Assembly: GCF_036345915.1 (NCBI RefSeq)
Contig: NZ_CP107785.1
Coordinates: forward strand, 2,418,001 to 2,482,000
DNA from: Nocardia sp. NBC_00565
GTDB lineage: Bacteria; Actinomycetota; Actinomycetes; Mycobacteriales; Mycobacteriaceae
DNA length: 64,000 nt
Direction of reading: 5' to 3'
This document shows positions 16,406 through 24,696 of this stretch, piece after piece (within the stretch, counting starts at the first letter, position 1; each line of letters starts with the position of its first letter). The notes beneath the pieces were generated by a model. It worked only from the letters and a program-made list of their open reading frames with translations. It had not been told where the DNA came from and did not search any database. A program made the position numbers and the translations under genes.

Positions 16406-16537
16406 GCACCTGGTGAGCGGGTCCGCCACGGATGGACCACCGAGGAGCGCCGATCGGGTGGCGACTCTTCGGTGTCCCGCTGGTACCTTCAGTAAGGGGG
16501 TTGACGGGACTCAGCAGGGTTTCCGTTCACCAGGTGC
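16406..16537. promoter_or_regulatory. Divergent control region with inverted 11-bp elements
   Basis: The element TCACCAGGTGC occurs once on the plus strand (16527-16537) and once inverted (16406-16416), flanking the region between the small minus-strand genes and the XRE regulator. A looser copy (CCATCAGGTG) is at 16551. This arrangement suits a dimeric repressor site controlling both directions, probably the adjacent XRE protein. Confidence 0.45.
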
Positions 16538-16712
16538 TCGTTTCAGCAAACCATCAGGTGTCGGGGTTTTACAGTAGTAGTGGGTCATCCAAAACGATTC
16601 GTCCGTTTTCCCAGTAAGCCGCCCAGACCGGTGGCATGCTGTGGCCAGGCGACTCCGGCCGAACATCCATGATCAAGGCGCCATGCCATCCAAAAATTCG
16701 GGAGCAAGGCTA

Positions 16713-17600
16713 ATGACGAGCAAGAACCCGACCACAATTCCCCGCCGACAGCTTGGACGGCAGCTTCGCGAGCTTCGACAGGCGGCAGGTCTGTCCATCG
16801 CCGATGCGGCGCGTCTGATCGAACGAGGTGCGGGAACGCTACAGCGGCTGGAGAAGGGCGAGAGCCCCCGGATTCGCCAACTCGACATCGAGGCGCTGTG
16901 CAAGGTCTACGGCGTGCGAGCGGTGGATATGAAGGTACTCAAGGCGTTGGCTGCGCAGGGCGACGAACGCACACGCCCGGTTGACGATTCGTGTTGGTGG
17001 CAGCGGTACGACGACCTGATCCCCCCGGACTTCGGTACCTATTTGAGCCTGGAGTCGGCAGCGGAACGAGTGATCACCCATCAGGACAACATGGTCCCGG
17101 GTATCGTGCAGACCGCCGACTACGCGAGGGCGCTGGAAGGTGCTGCCTTTCCGGGCATCTCGCCGATGGAGCTCGAGCAACGCGTTCAGATCCGTATCCA
17201 ACGACAGAGCGCCATCACGCGCCGAGTCTCCCCGGTGGAGGTCGATCTGTTGATCGATGAGTCGGTGATTCACCGGGTGGTCGGAAGTCGTAAGGTCATG
17301 TCCGCCCAGCGTCGGCACCTGGCGGACACACCACCGAACGTGCACGTGCGGATCATCCCCTTCGGGGCCGGGTTTCCGCTGGGCAGCGCGCCTGGGCCTT
17401 ACGTCATCCTTCAGTTCCCCAGCGACCCGGCTACCCGACAGTCGACCGAGCCGACCACGGTGTACGTCGAGTCGTACGGCTCCCGGCTGTACTACGACCA
17501 TCCTGACGCGGTTTCCCGGTACGTGACTGCACACGCGAGGATCAGCGAGGTAGCGTTGACCGAGACGGATACCAAACACCTGCTCAGGCAGATGGCTTAG
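16713..17600 (+). CDS. XRE-family regulator with DUF5753
   Basis: A 295-residue protein from ATG 16713 (ribosome-binding GGAGCAAGG just upstream; a frame 24 codons longer has no such site). The N-terminal helix-turn-helix is LGRQLRELRQAAGLSIADAARLIERGAGTLQRLEKGE (about residues 15-51). The rest is the DUF5753 ligand-binding-like domain, recognised by YLSLESAAERVITHQDNMVPGIVQT and the INFER-type C-terminal strands (VHVRIIPFGAGFPLG). These proteins are abundant in Streptomyces and Nocardia, usually beside a DUF397 gene as here, and several control development or stress programmes. It is 11 bases upstream of the DUF397 gene. Confidence 0.93.
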   Translation: MTSKNPTTIPRRQLGRQLRELRQAAGLSIADAARLIERGAGTLQRLEKGESPRIRQLDIEALCKVYGVRAVDMKVLKALAAQGDERTRPVDDSCWWQRYDDLIPPDFGTYLSLESAAERVITHQDNMVPGIVQTADYARALEGAAFPGISPMELEQRVQIRIQRQSAITRRVSPVEVDLLIDESVIHRVVGSRKVMSAQRRHLADTPPNVHVRIIPFGAGFPLGSAPGPYVILQFPSDPATRQSTEPTTVYVESYGSRLYYDHPDAVSRYVTAHARISEVALTETDTKHLLRQMA

Positions 17601-17611
17601 GAGTACGAGGC

Positions 17612-17818
17612 ATGAACGTGGACCTGACCCGGGCGCGCTGGTTCAAGGCGAGCTACAGCCAAGGCGGCGAAACGTGTGTGGAGATCGCACACCTGGACGG
17701 GGGCGTGGTCGGCGTACGCGACTCCAAGGATCCGACCGGCCCCGCGCTGGTCTTCACCCCCGGTGAGTGGGACGCCTTCGTATCCGGTGCCAAGGATGGC
17801 GAGTTCGACCGACCCTAG
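17612..17818 (+). CDS. DUF397 domain protein
   Basis: A 68-residue DUF397 protein with the family pattern W-x-K-A-S-Y-S, ETCVEIA, VGVRDSKDPTGPALVFTPGEWDAFVSGAKDGEFD. DUF397 proteins are partners, and in some cases antagonists, of the adjacent XRE/DUF5753 regulator, reminiscent of an antitoxin-like pairing. A strong terminator follows 12 bases after the stop, so the two genes are a closed bicistron. Confidence 0.93.
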   Translation: MNVDLTRARWFKASYSQGGETCVEIAHLDGGVVGVRDSKDPTGPALVFTPGEWDAFVSGAKDGEFDRP

Positions 17819-17830
17819 GCGCACGAAAAG

Positions 17831-17878
17831 AGCCCCCTCTCAGCCGGTTTCATGTGAACCAGAGAGAGGGGGCTTTCG
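17831..17878 (+). terminator. Rho-independent-type terminator after DUF397
   Basis: An 11-bp perfect stem (AGCCCCCTCTC / GAGAGGGGGCT, arms 17831-17841 and 17864-17874), with a further GGTT/AACC pairing in the loop, is followed by a short T stretch. Confidence 0.88.
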
Positions 17879-18174
17879 TATGCCTCACAGTGAGAAGTGA
17901 AACCTTATGCGCTGCAATGGATTGCGGAATAGGGACAGCAGCGAACGCTGGTGATGATCTCCACTGGCATAAGTGAATCCCGGCGTGTCCTATTGCCGCG
18001 TCTTGTCGGCGGATACCTGAGCCCAGTTCGTCTCGGCGAGCCCCGGGAACCGTTACCGAGGTAGGAGGGTGTGCGATGAAATGGGCAGCATCTCTCGCAC
18101 TGATCAGCGGACGACTAGCCGCCCAGTGCATTACCGGACCCGGCCTCACTTAGCGGTCCCGCAGTGGCGGCACC
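17879..18174. other. Non-coding stretch between DUF397 and the HNH gene
   Basis: No convincing reading frame, RNA gene or long repeat is seen in these 300 bases. It lies between two transcription units that point toward each other. Confidence 0.6.
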
Positions 18175-18304
18175 CGGTTGTGCCGCTTCGTCTTCCGCGC
18201 CGGTTGTGCCGCCTCGTCTTCCGTCCCGGTTGTGTCGCTTCGCCCTCCACCTCGGTCAGGCCGCTTCGTCTTCCGCCCCGGTCCTGTCGTCTACTGATCG
18301 TGGG
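18175..18304. repeat. Five-copy 26-bp tandem repeat across the 3' end of the HNH gene
   Basis: Units begin with CGGT at 18175, 18201, 18227, 18253 and 18279, exactly 26 bases apart, with consensus near CGGTTGTGCCGCTTCGTCTT plus a CCGCCC-like end. Copies 1-2 are best conserved and the last one decays. The array covers the last codons and the stop (18256) of the HNH gene. Because 26 is not a multiple of three, changes in copy number shift the frame at the C-terminus. Confidence 0.9.
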
Positions 18305-19761
18305 GTCGACCGTTGTTGTTGGTGTTGACGGGGGTGTAGCTCGTCGTGGTGATAGATGCGTGCCAGTGTCTGCGCGAGGAGTTCGGCGGGGTGGTGGCGG
18401 TGGTTGATCCGGGGTGTTTGGGTGGGGTCGATGTGTGGTGGTGCGATCCAGGCGGTGCGCCCCGGGTGTTGCGAGTTCTTGCTGAGGGCAAGGGTTTTCC
18501 AGCCGCCGCGGCCGTTGTGGATGAGCGCGTGGCAGCGGTCGCAGGCTAGTGTTTCGTTCTCGATGTCGGTGTTCCCGCCGTTGCTCCAGTCTTTGACGTG
18601 GTGGGTGGCGCATAGACTCGCGGGCGCGTCGCAGCCCGGTCTGGTGCAGCCGCGCAGGGACGCGATCAACGCCATGCGCTGTGCTGGTGACGCTAATCGT
18701 TTGGTGCGGGCGAAATGTAGTGGTAGTCCTTGCGAGTCGAAGACCGCTAGGAACGGGAATCCGTGTTCGGCCAGTTTCAGGGCTTCGCTGATGGGGACTG
18801 TGCCGCCGGTGGCGGTGGTCGCTACCCCGGCCATCTTCTCCAGTTCACTGATGCTCATCGTCAGGATCGCCGAGACCGGTACTCCGCGATGCGACCCTAG
18901 ATCGTGTGCGGAGATTCCGTGCCGCAGCAGCGCTTGGAGTCCGTCGTGGGTGCGTTGGGCGGCGGTGCGGGTATCACGTGTGGCGGCGGCGACCATCGAC
19001 TCGCGGTCAATGTAATCGCAGTCTCCGGTGGGGCTTTCGGGATCGTCGGGGTTGTTCATCCCGGGGCGCGCGTATTTCGCCAGCACCGCGTCGAGCAGGG
19101 CACGCAGGGTGGGTGTGATCTCACCGCTGATGGGTGACATCCCATCCGGGCGTTGCGGACCTACGGTGATACCGCGCATACGGGCACGATCCTTATCGTC
19201 GGCGAGGGTGCCGTCGGGATCGAGATGGCCGAGGATCCTGGCCCCGACGTCACCGATATCGTCGGGGGATCCGGTGCGGGCCAGATCCACCAGGATCCGC
19301 TCCGCCGCGTCACGATGTTCGGGTTCGGTGTGGTGGGGAACGCGTTTCATCACCGCGGCTACGCGGGCGGCGTTATCGGCGGAGATGTCGCCCGCGGTGT
19401 GCGCGGTGGCGGTGTGTGGAAGTTTGGGTGGGCATGCCTGCCCTGCGGTATGCCAGGTTCCGAGGGTGTCGGCGGTGGCGATACGGCGGGCTGCCTCCTG
19501 GTGTGACAGGCCGAGGCATTGCATCAGGAATCGTTTCGGGGTCCCCGCGCCGAGGTCGGCGGGCAGGCACCGCTGGGTTGTCTCCACCACGGTGTTGGTC
19601 GCGACCGCTGCCAGCATCCGTGAGCACCGTTCCAGTGTCCGCATCGCAGCGATCAGCGCGTCATCGCTCAACGGGGTCAGTGGCGTGTCGAGGAGTTCGG
19701 TGACAGCGGTGAGCAACGAGTCGGTGACTCGCGTACCGGCGCCTGGATCGTTCGAACTCAT
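18256..19761 (-). CDS. DUF222/HNH endonuclease (13E12 repeat family)
   Basis: A 501-residue protein: an N-terminal DUF222 helical domain (about residues 30-330) and a C-terminal HNH nuclease motif (CTRPGCDAPASLCATHHVKD, then NTDIENETLACDRCHALIHN), with the two CxxC-type cysteine pairs and the H-N-H residues all present. The family is multicopy in mycobacteria and Nocardia, where members called 13E12 repeat proteins may be selfish or mobile; several are LexA-controlled. Here a LexA box overlaps the start codon. The C-terminus (DDRTGAEDEAA) is encoded inside a 26-bp tandem repeat and is probably variable between strains. Confidence 0.93.
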   Translation of the reverse strand: MSSNDPGAGTRVTDSLLTAVTELLDTPLTPLSDDALIAAMRTLERCSRMLAAVATNTVVETTQRCLPADLGAGTPKRFLMQCLGLSHQEAARRIATADTLGTWHTAGQACPPKLPHTATAHTAGDISADNAARVAAVMKRVPHHTEPEHRDAAERILVDLARTGSPDDIGDVGARILGHLDPDGTLADDKDRARMRGITVGPQRPDGMSPISGEITPTLRALLDAVLAKYARPGMNNPDDPESPTGDCDYIDRESMVAAATRDTRTAAQRTHDGLQALLRHGISAHDLGSHRGVPVSAILTMSISELEKMAGVATTATGGTVPISEALKLAEHGFPFLAVFDSQGLPLHFARTKRLASPAQRMALIASLRGCTRPGCDAPASLCATHHVKDWSNGGNTDIENETLACDRCHALIHNGRGGWKTLALSKNSQHPGRTAWIAPPHIDPTQTPRINHRHHPAELLAQTLARIYHHDELHPRQHQQQRSTPRSVDDRTGAEDEAA

Positions 19762-19767
19762 GTTCTA
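19752..19767. promoter_or_regulatory. LexA (SOS) box overlapping the HNH start codon
   Basis: TCGAACTCATGTTCTA fits the mycobacterial SOS box CGAAC-N4-GTTC, and the central TCAT includes the reverse-strand ATG. Binding of LexA here would block initiation directly, implying DNA-damage induction of the nuclease gene. Confidence 0.75.
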
Positions 19768-20216
19768 ATCCTATCGAGCCCGCTGCCCGATGTCACTAGA
19801 AAAACCTATCTGAACTGCACGTCTTCACACTCGCTCAGCCGCCAGCAAAGCTGGCTGGGCCTTTGTGTGATGACGCTGTCAATGCCGAGCGAATGTTGAA
19901 CATCTGGCGCCGAGTCAGAATCTGATCAGTATTCACTCGGCAGCGACAAGACACGGGGCCGTGAGTTGGCCCATCTACGAGCCCGACCAGAACGGAAACG
20001 CTGGGCGGATCCTGGTGAGCTCGACCAGCAAGCAGACCGCGTTCGTGGAATCGGTGATCCGGCAGGCCGCCGCTGTCCGCGCGCGGGAAGGGAACGGCTG
20101 CACCCCTCAGAAGCTCGAACCCGGCAACGACGTTTTGCGCGCTATCAGTTCAAACAGTCGGGTGTATGAATGGGGGTGAAATGCCCGATTTTGTCTTGTG
20201 TGCCGAAATGCCGAAC
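19768..20216. other. Intergenic region with one weak small reading frame
   Basis: The region between the HNH gene and the ABC importer has a short GCCAGC-AAA-GCTGGC hairpin (19841-19855) and one doubtful small frame (19961-20179). Nothing else is recognised. Confidence 0.5.
19961..20179 (+). CDS. Doubtful small hypothetical protein
   Basis: A 72-residue frame from GTG (begins MSWPIYEPDQNGNAGRILVS). There is no clear ribosome-binding site, no recognised family and only modest codon bias, although the short helix QTAFVESVIRQAAAVRAREG looks protein-like. It may be a remnant or spurious. Confidence 0.3.
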   Translation: MSWPIYEPDQNGNAGRILVSSTSKQTAFVESVIRQAAAVRAREGNGCTPQKLEPGNDVLRAISSNSRVYEWG

Positions 20217-20243
20217 GGCCGCCACTCGTGAGGAGTGGCGGCC
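20217..20243 (-). terminator. Strong hairpin terminator after the solute-binding protein gene
   Basis: Perfect 11-bp arms GGCCGCCACTC / GAGTGGCGGCC (20217-20227 and 20233-20243) with a 5-base loop, 20 bases past the stop of the minus-strand gene. There is no T-run, as is common for actinobacterial terminators. Confidence 0.8.
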
Positions 20244-20263
20244 GATGTGCTCGGCGTGAAAGG

Positions 20264-21526
20264 TTACCTGCCGGGCATCGAGTACAGGTTGGCGTCGGCG
20301 GGAATGCGCCGGTAATCGGTCAGGGCGCCGTCTGTCGCCGCAGTGGCCATGATCCCATCCGCGCTGCAGATGTTGGGGGACAGCCCGATCTGCTTTCCGT
20401 TGCACTGGAACATAATTCCGCCCGACAGCGGATATTGGGTCGGTGCCGCGGATTGCAATGCGGTTTGAATGGCCGCGGGAGTGAGCTCGGCAGGCTTCGC
20501 AGTGTTCAGCGCGTTGATCGCGCCCAGCATCGGCGCGTACCCGAATGCCGCGGTGGCACCGAACTTCGCGCCGTCACCGTACTTGTCGAGTACCGCGGCG
20601 AACAACTTGCCGTCCGCGGTGTCGGTGGCGAGGTCGGTCGTCGCGACGACGCTGAGACCCTTGTATCCGCCGGGGATCGCTTTCCCGGTTCCCGGCGAGA
20701 TGCAGCGGTCGATGATGGTGATCTTGGCATTCGGATCGATGGTCTTGATCGCCTTCAGTGCGCTGGTGCAGAAGGTGTCGTTGCCGAGCACGTGGTACCG
20801 GCCCGCAGCGTCCGCGGCGGTGATCTGTGGAGTCGGGTCGGCCGTGCCCGGCGGGACCGCGACGACGTTGAGCGCGACTCCCGCGTTGCCGTACAGCAAT
20901 GCGCCGATCTGCCTGGCGGGACCTTCGGCGGCGGGGACACCGATGACGACCATGGCCGTTTTTGTCGCACCATCGGTCTTTGCCGCGGCGGCAGGTGCGC
21001 CGAAGTACGAGAGTCCGTTGAACATCATGAATACGCCGGGCGTCGCCAGCGCGGCCTGCGTGGAGGCGGTGTGCATGATGATCGGAATCTTGGCTGGGGC
21101 AAGGACTTCGATGGTTTGGTCGACCTCACCGGAGACGCCCTCGAATACCGCGGCGACGTTGGCGGCGACCATCTGGTTGGCGCAGTCCTTGGCTGTTGCC
21201 GGCTGGGCGAGTGTCTCGCACACTTTGATCTTGATAGGACGCCCGCCGAGTCCGCCGAGGTAGTCGTTGGCGTATGCGGCGGCGGCCTTGGCTGCTTTGA
21301 TCTCGTCGGTGTTGTCGATCGCGGCAGCTTTTCCCTCGCTGATGAATCCGATGTCGATCGGGGCACCTGTGGCCTTGTTCGGTGTGCCGAGAGTGGACTC
21401 GGATGTGCTCGACATCGACGACGATTTGTCGTCGTTGGAACTACAACCGGCAACTGCGACGGCTAGAACTCCCGAAAGCAGGACCGACGTCGCGGTCAAC
21501 CGCCGGCCGCGTCTGTGAACGTGCAT
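20264..21526 (-). CDS. ABC transporter solute-binding lipoprotein, branched-chain amino acid type
   Basis: A 420-residue secreted lipoprotein. The start is ATG 21526, with GGAGA seven bases upstream. The signal peptide RRGRRLTATSVLLSGVLAVA ends in a lipobox (VAGC, Cys28), then an SSNDDKSSSM linker. The mature part is a type I periplasmic-binding fold like LivK (IDIGFISEGKAAAIDNTDEI to TDYRRIPADANLYSMPGR). It should be anchored outside the membrane and deliver a ligand to the divergently encoded LivHMG/LivF importer. Homologues in actinobacterial catabolic clusters bind many acids and aromatic compounds, so the ligand is not necessarily an amino acid. The facing promoters share a TTAGCTAA-family element. 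Confidence 0.9.
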   Translation of the reverse strand: MHVHRRGRRLTATSVLLSGVLAVAVAGCSSNDDKSSSMSSTSESTLGTPNKATGAPIDIGFISEGKAAAIDNTDEIKAAKAAAAYANDYLGGLGGRPIKIKVCETLAQPATAKDCANQMVAANVAAVFEGVSGEVDQTIEVLAPAKIPIIMHTASTQAALATPGVFMMFNGLSYFGAPAAAAKTDGATKTAMVVIGVPAAEGPARQIGALLYGNAGVALNVVAVPPGTADPTPQITAADAAGRYHVLGNDTFCTSALKAIKTIDPNAKITIIDRCISPGTGKAIPGGYKGLSVVATTDLATDTADGKLFAAVLDKYGDGAKFGATAAFGYAPMLGAINALNTAKPAELTPAAIQTALQSAAPTQYPLSGGIMFQCNGKQIGLSPNICSADGIMATAATDGALTDYRRIPADANLYSMPGR

Positions 21527-21939
21527 CTTCTGTCTCCTATATCCGACCCCGAAAGAAGGGGGAATGTGTTTCGTGTCCCGTTCGGTGCCTGACAACGAGC
21601 GGTGAAACGTCGATCGACGGCGCTGGACCGAGTTCCGATACAGCGTGTCAGATCTACGCGTGCTGATGGTGCTCGTCTACGGGCCGAAGTGACTGGGATC
21701 TGACGGTTCGTTACCCAATAGTTATAACTAAATAGGTTAGATGATTCCGCGATTGGCGCGCCGACCTGCCGACCTGCCGAAACCTGCTGCACAGGGCGGT
21801 ACCAGGCTGTTGTCCGCGATTGTCGTTCGTTCGGCTAATCAACACAAAGATTCAGCGATTTAACCTCTAGCGCCCATGATGTGCTTCATCTAACGTGAGT
21901 GTCACTCGCCACACTCTTGATAGACCTGCGAAGGATCGT
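21527..21939. other. Divergent promoter region of the ABC importer
   Basis: This 413-base space separates the solute-binding gene from the fused permease gene. It contains the AT-rich operator candidate at 21719-21742 and otherwise no reading frame that looks coding. Confidence 0.6.
21719..21742. promoter_or_regulatory. Palindromic AT-rich operator for the importer
   Basis: A perfect 12-base palindrome TAGTTATAACTA (21719-21730) is followed by AATAGGTTAGATGA, which resembles other members of the TTAGCTAA family. It is placed to control both directions. Confidence 0.5.
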
Positions 21940-24696
21940 ATGACGCAGCATTTGGTTTTTCTGTTGCTCGGCTTGGGCAACGGTGCCGTATTCGGCGCAC
22001 TGGCGGTGGCAGTGGTGCTGACCTACCGAAGCTCGGGGGTGCTGAACTTCGCCACCGGTGCGATCGCCCTGTACACCGCCTACGTATATGGGTTCCTCAG
22101 GCAAGGCGAACTGTTGTTGCTCGTGCCGGGGCTGCCGAAGACGATCGACATCGGCGACCCACTAGGTCTGTGGCCGGCAATGGTCATCGCATTGGCGATG
22201 GCGGCGCTGCTCGGATTGATCTTGTACGTACTGATCTTCCGTCCGCTACGCACCGCGCCACTCGTTGCCCGCGCGGTTGCGGCCTTGGGGGTGTCACTGG
22301 TCATCGGCGGGCTGGTCGCCACCATTCTCGGTACCGATCCAGTCACCGTCGATCCGATCTTCCCCACTGACGTATGGCGTAGCGGCGATCTGCGGGTGTC
22401 GGCGGACCGGCTGTACTTCGCCGCGACCATCGTGGCGATCGCGATTGTGCTCTCCTTGATCTTTCGTTTCACCAAGTTCGGCCTGGCGACGCGCGCGGCG
22501 GCGGAATCGGAGCGAGGTGCTTACGTCAGTGGGGTGTCGCCGGATCGGATCGCCGCATACAACTGGATGCTCAGTTCGGCGGTGGCCGGGTTGTCGGGAA
22601 TCTTGATCGCGCCGATCGTCCCGCTGGTGCCGGTCGCGTACACGCTGTTCATCGTTCCGGCACTAGCGGCCGCGATAGTCGCCAGATTCGAGTTCGTGGT
22701 CGTCGCGGTGCTCGCCGGGCTCGCGATCGGGGCATTGCAGTCCGAGGCGCAATATCTCTCGTCGATGCACAGTTGGTTGCCGTCGGCCGGTCTGCCGGAA
22801 CTTATTCCGTTGGTGCTCATACTCCTTGTCCTGGTCGTGCGGGCGCGCGCACTGCCCGCCAGGGGTGCGGTCATCCTGAAAAGTCTCGGCAGGGCGCCGC
22901 GACCGCGGCACCTGGTCGCGACGACGGTGCTGGCGGTCGTCGCCGTCGTCGCGCTGGTCGTACTCCAGGATCGATATCGCATGGGCCTGATCACCAGCCT
23001 GATCATGGCCGTTATTGCCTTGTCGATCGTGGTGGTGACGGGATACGCCGGACAGGTTTCGCTGGCGCAGTTGACGATTGCCGGTGTTGCCGGGTTTGCG
23101 CTCGGCCCCATCGGCAATTCGTTGCACGTCCCATTTCCCTTGGCACCACTGCTCGCCGCGATAGCCGCGGCCGCGCTCGGGGTGGTGGTCGGGTTGCCCG
23201 CCCTTCGGATCCGAGGTCTGACGGTGGCGGTCGCCACCTTCGCGATGGCGTTCGCGTTGGAAGCGTTCTGGTTCCGAAATCTGGATCTGGTCGGCTCGGC
23301 CGGGACAGCGATTCCTACGCCGTCGCTGTTCGGCTGGGATCTGGGAATCGGCGCGGGTCATGACTATCCGCGGGTGCGATTCGGCCTGATGTGCCTGTTC
23401 GTCCTCGTCGTGGTCGGTGTGAGCGTGGCACTGCTGCGCCGCAGTCGACTCGGGTCGCAGATGCTCGCCGTGCGGGCGAATGAACGATCGGCAGCGGCGG
23501 CGGGTGTCAATGTGACGAGGGTGAAGATTCTCGCGTTCGCGATCGCGGCATTCATCGCGGGCCTCGGCGGCGCCTTACTTGCCTATCAGCAGCAGACCAT
23601 CACCTTTGATTCGTTCTCCGCACTCGGTGGCCTGGTGCTTTTCGGGACCGTCTATCTGGCTGGGGTGACGTCGGTGTCCGGCGGTCTGCTCGCGGGCATC
23701 ATCGCGGCGAACGGCCTGCTCTACATCGCTGTCGACGAAATATTCACCGTCAGCGGCTGGTACAGCGTCATAGCCAGTGTCGCGTTGATCTTCACCGTGA
23801 TTCTCAACCCCGAGGGCATTGTGGGCCCGGTGCACGCGGTACTGGTGAAGCGCACGACTCCCGCCGGTACTGCCACCGTCATGGGGTCGTCGGCGGCAAC
23901 GCGCAGTGTGCGGCGGCGCGAAGATCGGGAGTTCGATCCGGCGGCCGATCCGGTATTCGAATTGCGTAATGTGTCAGTGCATTACGGCGGAGTTGTCGCT
24001 GTCGACGATGTCTCGATCGCGGTACCACGAGGTGCGATCGTCGGCTTGATCGGTCCCAATGGTGCCGGTAAGACTACGCTGATCGACGCGATCAGCGGGT
24101 TCACACCGCACGAGGGTGCGGTATCGCTGGATGGCCACTCGATCGACGATATGGTCGCGCACAAACGAATTCGTGCGGGGCTCGGACGCACATTCCAGGC
24201 GATCGAGTTGTACGACGACCTCAGTGTCGGCGAGAACGTCAAGGTCGGGCTGACAGCCGCCGGTCGTCACCGGTCCGCGCGCCGCGCGCCGGACACCGGC
24301 AACGCGCGACTGGATACGGTGTTCGAGCTGCTCGGTCTCGCCGAGGTCCGCGAGCGTCCAGCGGGTGAGTTGTCGCATGGTCAACGCCAACTGGTGTCGA
24401 TTGCGCGTGCACTCGCCGGGGCACCGGAAGTGCTGTTACTCGACGAGCCCGCGGGTGGACTCGACACCACCGAAAGCCAGTGGCTTGCTGAACGGTTACG
24501 CGATATTCGCGACAGTGGCATCACGATCGTGATGATCGACCACGATATGAATCTCGTTCTCGGACTGTGCGACTGGATCCACGTGCTGAATTTCGGGCAG
24601 GTGATCGCGTCGGGCCCGCCGGCGGCCATTCGTGCCGATCAGACGGTGGCGCAGGCGTACCTCGGCAGCATGCGTGCGGAAGGAGCGATGCTCTGA
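21940..24696 (+). CDS. Fused LivH-LivM-LivG ABC importer (two permeases plus ATPase)
   Basis: A 918-residue polypeptide from ATG 21940 (AAGGA upstream). Residues about 5-300 form a LivH-type permease (LGLGNGAVFGALAVAVVLTYRS at the start). Residues about 325-625 form a LivM-type permease (VVVTGYAGQVSLAQLTIAGV, GLTVAVATFAMAFALEAFWF). Residues about 665-910 form a LivG ATPase with Walker A (GPNGAGKTT), signature LSHGQRQ and Walker B (LLLDEPAGGLD). Usually these are three genes; some actinobacteria fuse LivM-LivG, and here all three are one chain. The second ATPase gene overlaps its stop, so the importer would be SBP + this fusion + LivF. The substrate is unknown but probably an acid degraded by the neighbouring genes. 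Confidence 0.93.
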   Translation: MTQHLVFLLLGLGNGAVFGALAVAVVLTYRSSGVLNFATGAIALYTAYVYGFLRQGELLLLVPGLPKTIDIGDPLGLWPAMVIALAMAALLGLILYVLIFRPLRTAPLVARAVAALGVSLVIGGLVATILGTDPVTVDPIFPTDVWRSGDLRVSADRLYFAATIVAIAIVLSLIFRFTKFGLATRAAAESERGAYVSGVSPDRIAAYNWMLSSAVAGLSGILIAPIVPLVPVAYTLFIVPALAAAIVARFEFVVVAVLAGLAIGALQSEAQYLSSMHSWLPSAGLPELIPLVLILLVLVVRARALPARGAVILKSLGRAPRPRHLVATTVLAVVAVVALVVLQDRYRMGLITSLIMAVIALSIVVVTGYAGQVSLAQLTIAGVAGFALGPIGNSLHVPFPLAPLLAAIAAAALGVVVGLPALRIRGLTVAVATFAMAFALEAFWFRNLDLVGSAGTAIPTPSLFGWDLGIGAGHDYPRVRFGLMCLFVLVVVGVSVALLRRSRLGSQMLAVRANERSAAAAGVNVTRVKILAFAIAAFIAGLGGALLAYQQQTITFDSFSALGGLVLFGTVYLAGVTSVSGGLLAGIIAANGLLYIAVDEIFTVSGWYSVIASVALIFTVILNPEGIVGPVHAVLVKRTTPAGTATVMGSSAATRSVRRREDREFDPAADPVFELRNVSVHYGGVVAVDDVSIAVPRGAIVGLIGPNGAGKTTLIDAISGFTPHEGAVSLDGHSIDDMVAHKRIRAGLGRTFQAIELYDDLSVGENVKVGLTAAGRHRSARRAPDTGNARLDTVFELLGLAEVRERPAGELSHGQRQLVSIARALAGAPEVLLLDEPAGGLDTTESQWLAERLRDIRDSGITIVMIDHDMNLVLGLCDWIHVLNFGQVIASGPPAAIRADQTVAQAYLGSMRAEGAML

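Noticed and set aside
16011..16409. 132-residue version of the small CPVK protein A
   Set aside because: The added part is the shadow of the paralogue in another frame; ATG 16190 gives a size matching the paralogue.
19841..19855. Short GCCAGC-AAA-GCTGGC hairpin as a terminator
   Set aside because: No gene ends beside it on either strand, and the T-stretch is short; only noted as a hairpin.
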